Assembly: GCF_001665835.1 (NCBI RefSeq)
Contig: NZ_LZSX01000089.1
Span: 166,485-230,484 of the forward strand
Direction: 5' to 3'
Length of the DNA stretch: 64,000 nucleotides
Source: Mycobacterium colombiense
GTDB taxonomy: Bacteria; Actinomycetota; Actinomycetes; Mycobacteriales; Mycobacteriaceae
The translations under genes and the position numbers were made by a program. Below the pieces are notes generated by a model. The model saw nothing but the letters and a program-made list of their open reading frames with translations. It had not been told where the DNA came from and made no database searches. Positions 26,962-35,403 of this stretch are shown here, piece by piece (the stretch's first letter is position 1; each line of letters begins with the position of its first letter).

Positions 26962-27465
26962 GTGACTGACCAGCGCACCTTGCTGTTGATGCGGCACGCG
27001 AAGTCCGACTACCCGCCCGGTGTCGCCGACCATGATCGGCCGTTGGCGCCGCGCGGAATCAAGCAGGCCGGGCTCGCCGGCGACTGGTTGCGTGCCAACG
27101 CGCCCACCATCGATGGGGTGCTGTGCTCCGCGGCGACGCGCACCCGCGAAACGCTGCTGAACACCCGCGTCGAGGCGCCGGTGCGATACAGCGAGCGCCT
27201 CTATGCCACCACCCCGGGCACGATGATCGACGAGATCAACACCGTGGACGACGGCGTCAGCACGCTGCTCGTCATCGGCCATGAGCCGACGATATCGGCA
27301 CTCGCGCTGGGGCTCGGCGGTGCAGGTGATACGAATACCTCGGCCGCCGAACGGATTTCGGCCAAGTTTCCGACGTCGGCGATCGCGGTGCTCGCCGTGC
27401 CGTGCGCGTGGAAGCAGCTGGAGCTCGGGCTGGCGACGCTGATCGACTTCGAGGTGCCGCGCTAG
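26962..27465 (+). CDS. SixA-type phosphohistidine phosphatase (Rv1276c-like)
   Basis: 167 residues from a GTG. Histidine-phosphatase motif LMRHAKSD (Arg11, His12) with a second catalytic His in VIGHEPT, and Arg in ATRTRETL. A small single-domain branch-2-like phosphatase. It probably removes phosphate from phosphohistidine or a small phosphorylated metabolite. Convergent with lprC. Confidence 0.88.
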   Translation: MTDQRTLLLMRHAKSDYPPGVADHDRPLAPRGIKQAGLAGDWLRANAPTIDGVLCSAATRTRETLLNTRVEAPVRYSERLYATTPGTMIDEINTVDDGVSTLLVIGHEPTISALALGLGGAGDTNTSAAERISAKFPTSAIAVLAVPCAWKQLELGLATLIDFEVPR

Positions 27466-27531
27466 ATTCGATTGCCCGGCTCCTCCACACCCGGCTCCGC
27501 CGGGCGCATCGTCGCCGCGCTAGATTTGATC
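27456..27531. repeat. 18-bp imperfect direct repeat and hairpin between convergent stops
   Basis: GCCGCGCTAGATTCGATT (27456-27473) recurs with two changes at 27514-27531. The first copy contains the sixA stop TAG; the second abuts the lprC stop. Between them is a hairpin CCCGGC-TCC-GCCGGG (27490-27504), a plausible two-way terminator. Confidence 0.5.
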
Positions 27532-28102
27532 AGGAGTTGGTGGCCAGCGTCAGCTCCATCAACTTGATGGCCTGCCCGCACGCGTCGATGCCCGGAGCCT
27601 GCGGGTTGATCCACCATCCGACCACCCCGGCGGCATCGCTGGCCACGCCACATGCGCCGTTCGCGTCGTCGGGCCGCATCACGATGGAGTCGATGCCCGC
27701 GATCGAACGCGTCTCGATCTTGTACTTCAGGAATTCGGCGACCTTGCGCTCGTTGGACAGGCTGCCCTGCTCGAACCAGAACCGGGTGATGTCGATCAGG
27801 CCGGCCGGGTTGGCCGCCTGCCAGCGGCAGATCGCACCGACGAAGGTGCTCTGAATGTCGAGCGGATCGGCGCCCACGGTCTTGGCCAGGATGTCGCTGG
27901 TCAAGACCTCACATTCCTTGAGCAGGTTCGGATACTGCTGCTGGGAGTTGTTGTTGCGGGGCACATTGCCACCCGCCTTGACCGCGTTGCCCCCGATCGA
28001 GCGGGAACAGCCCGTCAACACCAGCAGCGCGGCGATCACCACGGTAGCGGCGATGCGGGCAGTCCTTCTGCTGCGCGACCCGGCACGCATCGGGGCCATC
28101 AT
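27530..28102 (-). CDS. lprC: lipoprotein LprC
   Basis: 190 residues from the ATG at 28102, which overlaps the lprB stop (ATGA). Type II signal peptide with lipobox LTGC, then a DUF3558-type domain (LLKECEVLTSDILAKTVG, ICRWQAANPAGLIDI, DACGQAIKLMELT) with paired cysteines. It is anchored outside the membrane; function unknown. Closely matches the M. tuberculosis LprC domain as I recall it. Confidence 0.92.
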   Translation of the reverse strand: MMAPMRAGSRSRRTARIAATVVIAALLVLTGCSRSIGGNAVKAGGNVPRNNNSQQQYPNLLKECEVLTSDILAKTVGADPLDIQSTFVGAICRWQAANPAGLIDITRFWFEQGSLSNERKVAEFLKYKIETRSIAGIDSIVMRPDDANGACGVASDAAGVVGWWINPQAPGIDACGQAIKLMELTLATNS

Positions 28103-28656
28103 TTCGAATTCGCAATCGATTGACGAGCCAGTTCTTTCGCTATGTCGCAGGGCGGCGGGAACGGTTTCTGGCTGAAACTGATTGACCATTCAATAAAGTC
28201 GTCCTGGAACTGAATGCCCACCTCGCACAGCGAGTCACCCAGGTTGGGCTCGTTGCCGACGGCGATGAAACCGCTGTGGCCGTTGATGTTGATGTCGTCG
28301 ACGCTGGCACGCGAGAGCTCCTCGGTCTTGCGTTCACGCCCGATGGGGCTGCCGCGATACCAGGAGAAGGAGAAGTGCGGCCCGAGGATGCCGCCGCCGG
28401 CGAGCCACTGGCACCCGACGGAGTTGCGTGCGGTGTTGATCAGCCCGGTGACCTTGGTGAGCTCGGCAACGGCCTGGTCGCTGATGCCGCCGCATTGCGG
28501 GAACATCGCACCGTGGCTGCCCTGGCCGTTCTGCGGCGCCGACGACGCCGTCGCGCCCGGTTTGTTGCCGCCGGAATCGGAGCAGCCCGCGGCCGCGGGG
28601 ATCAGGATCGTCAATGCTGACGCCACAAGAGCCAGCGCCCTCGTGTTACGACGCAC
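28099..28656 (-). CDS. lprB: lipoprotein LprB
   Basis: 185 residues from the GTG at 28656, preceded by AGCAGGG. A GTG at 28662 is possible, but 185 residues equals the M. tuberculosis length. Lipobox AAGC, then a DUF3558-like domain: FPQCGGISDQAV, GCQWLAGGGILGPHFSFSWYRGSPIGRERK. First of the lprB-lprC pair, which are diverged paralogues. Function unknown. Confidence 0.92.
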   Translation of the reverse strand: MRRNTRALALVASALTILIPAAAGCSDSGGNKPGATASSAPQNGQGSHGAMFPQCGGISDQAVAELTKVTGLINTARNSVGCQWLAGGGILGPHFSFSWYRGSPIGRERKTEELSRASVDDININGHSGFIAVGNEPNLGDSLCEVGIQFQDDFIEWSISFSQKPFPPPCDIAKELARQSIANSK

Positions 28657-28838
28657 CGCCACCCTGCTTCCGTTCCGCCCGCTGCTGGTCCACACGATGC
28701 ACTGTAGCGGCAGCCCAGCGGGTCAACCACCGACGCGCCTGAGCAGGTATTTCGAGGCGCCCATCAAGTGCGACGCGGACCTTGACCGTCCGGCGGTCGG
28801 CGGGGACGGCCGGGCGGACGGTATGCGACAGTTACCCA

Positions 28839-30605
28839 ATGCTCCTGGCACTGCTGCGCCAGTACATCCAGCCGTACCGACGGCTGGTGGCGGTGCTGAT
28901 GGCGCTGCAGCTGGTCAGCAACCTCGCGTCGCTGTACCTGCCGACGGTGAATGCCGCCATCATCGACGAGGGCGTCGCCAAGGGCGACACCACCACCATC
29001 GTCCGGCTCGGCATGGTGATGCTCGGCGTCACCGCATTGCAGGTGTTGTGCTCGATCGGGGCGGTCTATTTCGGCTCGCGCACCGGGATGGGCTTCGGTC
29101 GCGACCTGCGTGCGGCGATGTTCGAACACGTCACCACCTTTTCCGAGCGCGAGACCGCCCGATTCGGGGCGCCCACGCTGTTGACGCGCAGCACCAACGA
29201 CGTGCGGCAGATCCAGTACCTGGTCCAGATAACGGGCACCGTGCTGGTGACGGCCCCGATCATGTGCCTCGGCGGGATATTCATGGCCATCCGCCAGGAG
29301 GCCGCGCTGACGTGGCTGCTGTTGGTCAGCGTGCCGATCATGGCGGTGGCCAACTACTGGGTGATGTCGCACATGCTGCCCCTGTTCCGCCGGATGCAGG
29401 GCCTGATCGACGGCATCAACCGGGTGATGCGTGACCAGCTGTCCGGCTTGCGGGTTGTCCGGGCGTTCACCCGGGAAGATTTCGAGCGTGACCGCTTCGC
29501 TCGCGCCAACGCCGCGCTGTCGAATACCGCGCTGACCGCGGGCAACTGGCAGGCGTTGATGCTGCCGGTGACCACGCTGACCATCAACCTGTCCAGCGTC
29601 GCGCTGATCTGGTTCGGCGGGATGCGCATCGACCGCGGCCAGATGCAGGTGGGTTCGCTGACCGCCTTTTTGGCCTACTTCACCCAGATCCTGATGGCGG
29701 TGTTGATGGCGACGATGACGCTGGTGGTGTTGCCACGGGCGTCCGTCTGCGCCGAACGGATCACCGAGGTGCTCGCCACCCGCCCCGCCGTCACCGATCC
29801 CCCGAATCCACGGTCCCCGCGCGGCGCGATCACTGGGACGGTGCGTCTGGATGATGCGACGTTCAGCTACCCGGGCGCCGATCGCCCAGTGCTGCAAAAC
29901 ATTTCGCTGACCGCGCTGCCCGGAACCACCACCGCCATCGTCGGCAGCACCGGTTCGGGCAAGTCGACGCTGGTCTCGCTGATCTGCCGCCTCTACGACG
30001 TGACCAGCGGCGCGGTCTCGGTGGACGGCATCGACGTCCGCGACTATCAGACCGAGCGGTTGTGGTCGGCGATCGGGCTGGTTCCCCAGCGCGGCTACCT
30101 GTTCTCCGGGACGGTCGCGGACAACCTGCGCTACGGCGCCGCGCCCGGCCACGCCGTGACCGACGAACAGATGTGGGAAGCGTTGCGGGTCGCGGCCGCC
30201 GACGATTTCGTGCGGGGCCACGACGACGGGCTGCGCATGCGGGTGGCGCAGGGCGGGATCAACTTCTCCGGCGGGCAGCGGCAGCGACTCGCCATCGCGC
30301 GGGCGGTCATTCGCCGCTCGGCCATCTATTTGTTCGACGACTCGTTCGGCGCGCTCGATGCCCGTACCGACGCGCGGGTCCGCGCCTCGCTGCAGGAAAT
30401 CTCCAGTGACGCCACCGTCATCGTTGTCACACAACGCATCTCGATCGCGGCGAAGGCCGACCAGGTGATCGTGATCGACAACGGGAATCTGGTTGGCGCG
30501 GGCACGCACGAATCGCTGCTGGCCGATTGCACCACCTACGCCGAGTTCGCCGACTCGCAGTCGGTCGACGCCGTGCGCTCGGGTCGAGTCGGGGGCACGC
30601 CGTGA
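28839..30605 (+). CDS. ABC exporter half-transporter (Rv1273c-like)
   Basis: 588 residues. An N-terminal six-helix exporter domain (about 1-310) is followed by an ATPase with Walker A GSTGSGKS, signature FSGGQRQR and Walker B IYLFDDSFGALD. The residue after the Walker B Asp is Asp, not the catalytic Glu (DDSFG). This is the degenerate-site half of a heterodimeric exporter such as TmrAB or BmrCD. It overlaps the partner gene by GTGA. Confidence 0.93.
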   Translation: MLLALLRQYIQPYRRLVAVLMALQLVSNLASLYLPTVNAAIIDEGVAKGDTTTIVRLGMVMLGVTALQVLCSIGAVYFGSRTGMGFGRDLRAAMFEHVTTFSERETARFGAPTLLTRSTNDVRQIQYLVQITGTVLVTAPIMCLGGIFMAIRQEAALTWLLLVSVPIMAVANYWVMSHMLPLFRRMQGLIDGINRVMRDQLSGLRVVRAFTREDFERDRFARANAALSNTALTAGNWQALMLPVTTLTINLSSVALIWFGGMRIDRGQMQVGSLTAFLAYFTQILMAVLMATMTLVVLPRASVCAERITEVLATRPAVTDPPNPRSPRGAITGTVRLDDATFSYPGADRPVLQNISLTALPGTTTAIVGSTGSGKSTLVSLICRLYDVTSGAVSVDGIDVRDYQTERLWSAIGLVPQRGYLFSGTVADNLRYGAAPGHAVTDEQMWEALRVAAADDFVRGHDDGLRMRVAQGGINFSGGQRQRLAIARAVIRRSAIYLFDDSFGALDARTDARVRASLQEISSDATVIVVTQRISIAAKADQVIVIDNGNLVGAGTHESLLADCTTYAEFADSQSVDAVRSGRVGGTP

Positions 30606-32509
30606 CCCGCGCGACCACCAAGGCGGCCGGTCGGCCCGCCCCCGCCACCCGTTCCCGCGACTTCTGGGGCTCGGCCGCCCGCTTGGTGAAACAGCTTGCG
30701 CCGCAACGACGACTGTGCGCCGCGGTGATCACCTTGGGAATCACCGGCACGGCCATCGGCGTGATCGTCCCGCGGATCCTGGGGCATGCCACCGATCTGC
30801 TGTTCAACGGTGTGATCGGGCGCCAGCTCCCCGTCGGAATCACCAAGGCGCAGGCCGTCGCCGCCGCACGCAGCCGAGGAGCCAACACGTTCGCCGACCT
30901 GCTGTCCGGGATGAACGTGGTGCCCGGCCACGGCGTGGACTTCGGGGCGGTCGCACGGACGCTGATGCTGGCACTGACGCTGTATCTCGTTTCCGCGCTG
31001 CTGATTTGGGGGCAGGCCCGGCTGCTCAACGTCACGGTGCAGCGCACCATGGTCGCGCTGCGTTCCGATGTCGAGGACAAGATCCACCGGCTGCCGTTGT
31101 CCTACTTCGACGGTCGCCAGCGTGGTGAACTGCTGAGCCGCGTCACCAACGACATCGACAACATCCAATCGTCGCTGTCGATGACGATCAGTCAACTGCT
31201 GACATCGGTTCTAACCGTGGTGGCGGTGCTGGCGATGATGCTGTCCATCTCGCCGCTGCTGGTGCTGATCACCGTGCTGACGGTGCCGTTGTCACTGTTG
31301 GCGACGCGGGCGATCGCGCGACGTTCCCAACGTCTGTTCGTCGCCCAGTGGACCAGCGTCGGGCGTCTCAACGCCCACATCGAGGAGACCTACAGCGGTT
31401 TCACGGTGGTCACGACGTTCGGCCACCAGGCGGCGGCGCGCGAGCAGTTCCGCACCCTCAACGACGATGTCTACCAGGCCAGTTTCGGCGCTCAATTCTT
31501 CTCCGGGCTGGTGGCACCGGCGACCACCTTCATCGGCAACCTCGGCTACGTCGCCGTCGCCGTGGTCGGTGGCCTGCAGGTGGCCACCGGCCACATCACC
31601 CTGGGCAACATCCAGGCGTTCATTCAGTATGTGCGGCAGTTCAACTCACCGCTGAGCCAACTGGCCGGGATGTACAACACCCTGCAATCCGGGGCGGCCA
31701 GCGCCGAGCGCGTCTTCACGCTGCTGGACGAGCCCGAGGAATCGCCGGATCCCACGCCCGCCGCCCGGCCCGGCGCCGGCGCCGCCAGCCCGGGCGGACG
31801 CGTCGAATTCGCCCACGTGAGCTTCGCCTACCGCCCGGGCACTCCGGTGATCGAAGACCTGTCCATGGTGGCCGAACCGGGCAGCACGGTGGCGATCGTC
31901 GGGCCGACCGGAGCGGGCAAGACCACGCTGGTGAACCTGCTGATGCGGTTCTATGACGTCGACGCGGGCCAGATCCTGGTCGACGGGGTCGACATCACCA
32001 CGATGGACCGCCGGTCGCTGCGGTCGCGAATAGGCATGGTGCTGCAGGACACCTGGCTTTTCGACGGGACGATCGCGGAGAACATCGCCTACGGACGTCC
32101 CGACGCCGGTGCGGACGAGGTGCTCGAGGCCGCGAAGGCCGCCTACGTCGATCGTTTTGTGCGGACGTTGCCGGCCGGCTACCAGACCCGAATCAGCGGT
32201 GACGGCGGCAACATCAGCGCCGGCGAAAAGCAGCTGATCACCATCGCACGCGCATTCCTTGCCCGCCCGCAGTTGTTGATCCTCGACGAGGCAACCAGTT
32301 CGGTCGATACCCGCACGGAGGCCATCATCCAGCATGCGATGTGCGAACTGCGCCGCGATCGCACGAGTTTTATCATCGCGCACCGGCTTTCGACGATCCG
32401 CGATGCGGACCGGATCTTGGTGGTCGAGGCCGGCCGGATCGTCGAACAGGGCAATCACACTGAACTACTCGCCCGGCGCGGCACGTATTACGAGATGACA
32501 CAGGCGTAA
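30602..32509 (+). CDS. ABC exporter half-transporter (Rv1272c-like)
   Basis: 635 residues from a GTG overlapping the upstream stop. Six-helix exporter domain with a longer first external loop, then an ATPase: Walker A GPTGAGKT, signature ISAGEKQL (Ala in place of the second Gly of LSGGQ), Walker B LLILDEATSSVD with the catalytic Glu. It complements the partner, which lacks that Glu, so the pair forms one canonical and one degenerate ATP site. Exported substrate unknown; lipid or drug export is usual in the family. Confidence 0.93.
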   Translation: MTRATTKAAGRPAPATRSRDFWGSAARLVKQLAPQRRLCAAVITLGITGTAIGVIVPRILGHATDLLFNGVIGRQLPVGITKAQAVAAARSRGANTFADLLSGMNVVPGHGVDFGAVARTLMLALTLYLVSALLIWGQARLLNVTVQRTMVALRSDVEDKIHRLPLSYFDGRQRGELLSRVTNDIDNIQSSLSMTISQLLTSVLTVVAVLAMMLSISPLLVLITVLTVPLSLLATRAIARRSQRLFVAQWTSVGRLNAHIEETYSGFTVVTTFGHQAAAREQFRTLNDDVYQASFGAQFFSGLVAPATTFIGNLGYVAVAVVGGLQVATGHITLGNIQAFIQYVRQFNSPLSQLAGMYNTLQSGAASAERVFTLLDEPEESPDPTPAARPGAGAASPGGRVEFAHVSFAYRPGTPVIEDLSMVAEPGSTVAIVGPTGAGKTTLVNLLMRFYDVDAGQILVDGVDITTMDRRSLRSRIGMVLQDTWLFDGTIAENIAYGRPDAGADEVLEAAKAAYVDRFVRTLPAGYQTRISGDGGNISAGEKQLITIARAFLARPQLLILDEATSSVDTRTEAIIQHAMCELRRDRTSFIIAHRLSTIRDADRILVVEAGRIVEQGNHTELLARRGTYYEMTQA

Positions 32510-32640
32510 CGGCGCGCGTCCGGCGAGCGCATTGATAAGCGGCCGCGATCGCTACCAAGAAGTTATTGAGAAGACACCAAGGAACAAACGAGACGCTGGG
32601 ATCGTCCTACTCAGTAACGCACCTGAAAGGGGTGGCAGCA

Positions 32641-32985
32641 ATGTCCTTCCGCCGCATCATCACAATGGCCACCACCGCCGTCGGCGCCGCCGCCATCGGG
32701 CTTGCCGCCGTTGGCATGGCCGGCACCGCCGCAGCGAGCTCCGTGCAGACCGCCGACCAGGCGTTCCTGGGCCAGATGCAAAGCCTCGGCGTCTCTTTCG
32801 CGTCGACGCAGGATGCCGTGCGAGCTGGCCACCAGGTATGCACCGACCTGGCCGCCGGCCAGACCCCGACCGCCGTCACCGTCAACATCTTCCGCCACAC
32901 CAACCTGACTCCGCCGCAGGCGGCCAACATGGTGATCGCGGCCACCAACGCCTACTGCCCGCAATTCTCCGGGCAGCCCGCCTAG
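32641..32985 (+). CDS. exported DUF732 family protein (Rv1271c-like)
   Basis: 114 residues from the ATG at 32641 with AAAGGGG upstream. Signal peptide ends near GTAAAS. The mature domain has ADQAFLGQMQSLGVSF, GHQVCTDLAAGQTP and NAYCP with the paired cysteines of DUF732. Function unknown. Confidence 0.9.
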   Translation: MSFRRIITMATTAVGAAAIGLAAVGMAGTAAASSVQTADQAFLGQMQSLGVSFASTQDAVRAGHQVCTDLAAGQTPTAVTVNIFRHTNLTPPQAANMVIAATNAYCPQFSGQPA

Positions 32986-33000
32986 CCGACCAACGATCCA

Positions 33001-33036
33001 CGATGGGGGATTCCGGGTAACCGGAATCCCCCATCG
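33001..33036. terminator. perfect 16-bp stem hairpin
   Basis: Arms 33001-33016 and 33021-33036 are exact reverse complements around a four-base loop (GTAA). It lies 15 bp after the DUF732 stop. There is no following U-tract, as in many mycobacterial terminators. Confidence 0.75.
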
Positions 33037-33149
33037 GCGGCTGGAGCCAACCGCACGCCGGACGGCTCCAAGAATTCGTAGAGAAGTCAAAAAGGCGGAC
33101 ATCCGAAGCTCTTCTCAACAGACCCGCGAGACACGAGAAGAGGCCCACC

Positions 33150-33842
33150 GTGAAGACCGCCAACATCGCCAAGACCCTCACCTTCGTGGTGGCCGCCACC
33201 GCGGTCGGTCTCGGTCTGGCAGCCCCGGCCGGCGCCGCGGCTTCCCAGCTCACCTACGGCGACCCGACCGCCGCCGCCCAGTTCTGGCGGCAGCAGCAAT
33301 ACGACGACTGCGTGCTCATGTCGAGCGCCGACGTCATCGGCGAGATCACCGGCGTGCAACCGTCCGAGCACGACATCATCGAAAAGGCCCAGTCGACGCC
33401 CAGTGTCGCCCACCCCGGCCCGATCTACACCAAGCCCGCCGCCAGCAGCAACCCGGAGTCGGGCCCGGGAGCCAACACCGCGGACATCCCCGAATTGCTG
33501 GCCCAGTACAAGATCGGCGCCGCCGCCGGCGACAAGGACGACGCCGCGCAGACCGGCACCCCGTCGGGAATGGTGGGGCTCGAGCGAGCACTGGCCGCCG
33601 GTCACAAGGTGATCGTCAGCCTCAACGCCGAACTCATCTGGCACCAGCCCGTCGAACAGAAGGACAAGAACGGCCGCCCGGAGTCCAACCACGCCGTGGT
33701 GGTGACGGGTGTGGACACCGTCGCCGCCATGGTTCACCTCAACGACAGCGGCACCCCGGAAGGCCGTAACGAGCAAATCCCCATCCAGCTCTTCGTCCAG
33801 TCATGGGACACCAGCAACGAGTTGATGGTCGTCACCACCTGA
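33150..33842 (+). CDS. exported C39-like peptidase-fold protein (Rv1268c-like)
   Basis: 230 residues. Signal peptide with cleavage after GAAA (about residue 30). The mature domain shows a papain-like C39_2 order: Cys in QYDDCVLMSSADVIGE, His in SNHAVVVTGVD, and Asn/Asp in VHLNDSGTP. It may be a cysteine peptidase or an inactive relative acting in the envelope. Length agrees with Rv1268c. The lprA and Rv1269c genes that accompany it in M. tuberculosis are missing here. Confidence 0.75.
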   Translation: MKTANIAKTLTFVVAATAVGLGLAAPAGAAASQLTYGDPTAAAQFWRQQQYDDCVLMSSADVIGEITGVQPSEHDIIEKAQSTPSVAHPGPIYTKPAASSNPESGPGANTADIPELLAQYKIGAAAGDKDDAAQTGTPSGMVGLERALAAGHKVIVSLNAELIWHQPVEQKDKNGRPESNHAVVVTGVDTVAAMVHLNDSGTPEGRNEQIPIQLFVQSWDTSNELMVVTT

Positions 33843-33863
33843 ACCGACGGCGATTCGCCGCAC

Positions 33864-33896
33864 GCGGCGCGCAACGTCTCCGGACTTGCGCGCCGC
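33864..33896 (+). terminator. 11-bp stem hairpin after the C39-like gene
   Basis: Arms 33864-33874 and 33886-33896 are exact reverse complements, with an 11-base loop. It starts 22 bp past the stop codon. No U-tract. Confidence 0.6.
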
Positions 33897-34066
33897 GGGT
33901 ATGTCTCGACGATGCAATCCAATTCGTGCGAGGCATCCACTATCGCGCTGGGCACGAACACATTTCAGTCATCACGGGACCGTGCTCCAGCGTGCCGATG
34001 ATTTCGGCGACATGCCGCCGGACCTCGACGGTTTGTCGGGATTGTCAACGAATCCGCCCGGTTGGC

Positions 34067-34086
34067 GTCACAATCACAACTGTGAC
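34067..34086. promoter_or_regulatory. inverted repeat upstream of embR
   Basis: GTCACA (34067-34072) and TGTGAC (34081-34086) form an exact inverted repeat with an 8-bp spacer, 45 bp before the embR start. The half-sites equal those of the mycobacterial CRP box (TGTGA-N6-TCACA) but point outward, so this is not a standard CRP site. A candidate operator, possibly for EmbR itself. Confidence 0.35.
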
Positions 34087-34131
34087 CTCATGGCATCCGA
34101 CGCCGCGGACGCGGAAAGGCTGGTAGGCCCG

Positions 34132-35271
34132 ATGGCGGACAAACGTCTCGAATTCGGTCTGCTCGGGCCGTTGGAGATGAGCGTTGACGGTGCCCTGGTG
34201 CCGCTCGGCACGCCCAAACAGCGGGCGGTGCTGGCCCTGCTGCTGATGAACCGCAACAACCCGGTCGGCGTCGACCGGCTTATCACCGCACTGTGGGACG
34301 AGTCGCCGCCGTCGGGGGCGCGGGCCAGCATTCACTCCTACGTGTCCAACCTGCGCAAGCTGCTGACCGGAGCCGGCGTGGACCCGCGCACGGTACTGGT
34401 CGCGGCGCCGCCGGGGTATCGGCTCAACATTCCCAATGACACTTGCGATCTCGGCCGCTTCATCGCCGAAAAGACCGCCGGCGTGCACGCGGCGGCGGCG
34501 GGACGCTTCGAACAGGCCAGCCAGCACCTGTCTGCGGCCTTGGCCGAATGGCGCGGCCCGGTGCTCGAGGACCTGGAAGACTTCCGGTTCGTCGACGCCT
34601 TCACCACGTCCCTCGTCGAGGAGAAGATCATGGCCCACACGGCGCAGGCCGAGGCCGAAATCGCCTGCGGACGTGCGTTTACCGTGATCACCGAGCTGGA
34701 AGCGCTGACGGCCGAGCATCCTTACCGCGAGCAGCTGTGGGCTCAGTTGATGACCGCCTACTACCTCACCGACCGCCAATCCGACGCGCTCGCGGCCTAC
34801 CGCCGCGTGCAGAAGTCGCTCGCCGATGACCTCGGGATCGACCCGGGTCAGAACCTGCGCGCCCTCAATGACCGGATCCTGCGCCAGGAACCGCTGGACG
34901 CCAAGAAGAATGCCATGACGACCGCGGCGGTCGCGATCACCGTGCTCGAGCAGTACACGACCGACAACAAGGTTGGCGCCTATCTGCACGAGGTGACCGG
35001 GCGCAGCTATCCCCTGCAAGGGTCGACAACGATTGGGCGCCTTAGCGACAACGACATCGTCCTCGACTCCCCCAAAGTCAGCCGCCACCATGCCGTCATC
35101 GTCGACACCGGAACCGGCTACATCATCGACGACCTACGGTCCTCGAACGGCGTGCACGTGCAGGACCAACGAATCCGCTCGGCCGCCACCCTGCAGGACG
35201 GCGACCGCGTCCGGATCTGCGACCACGAATTCACCTTCCAGATCGCCGTTGACAACGGCGACGAGGGCTAG
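34132..35271 (+). CDS. embR: transcriptional regulator EmbR
   Basis: 379 residues from the ATG at 34132; an in-frame ATG at 34090 is possible. Winged-helix OmpR-like DNA-binding domain (1-100: FGLLGPLEMSVDG, SIHSYVSNLRKLL), bacterial transcriptional activation domain (about 105-255), a linker, and a C-terminal FHA domain with the phosphothreonine-binding GRLSDNDIVLD (Arg303), SRHH and SSNG. In M. tuberculosis it is phosphorylated by PknH, binds it through the FHA domain, and controls the embCAB arabinosyltransferases. PknH is encoded next to it here. Confidence 0.95.
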   Translation: MADKRLEFGLLGPLEMSVDGALVPLGTPKQRAVLALLLMNRNNPVGVDRLITALWDESPPSGARASIHSYVSNLRKLLTGAGVDPRTVLVAAPPGYRLNIPNDTCDLGRFIAEKTAGVHAAAAGRFEQASQHLSAALAEWRGPVLEDLEDFRFVDAFTTSLVEEKIMAHTAQAEAEIACGRAFTVITELEALTAEHPYREQLWAQLMTAYYLTDRQSDALAAYRRVQKSLADDLGIDPGQNLRALNDRILRQEPLDAKKNAMTTAAVAITVLEQYTTDNKVGAYLHEVTGRSYPLQGSTTIGRLSDNDIVLDSPKVSRHHAVIVDTGTGYIIDDLRSSNGVHVQDQRIRSAATLQDGDRVRICDHEFTFQIAVDNGDEG

Positions 35272-35403
35272 GAGCCGGGCAAGCCGACCACGCGCGCACG
35301 CGCGCCGCAATTGTTGCCGTTATCGTGCGGTGTGACGCCCGCGCGCTTACCGTCATGATTGCTCAGTCACGGGTTGCTGGGGGTTGGGTTGGAAGGATGA
35401 GGA

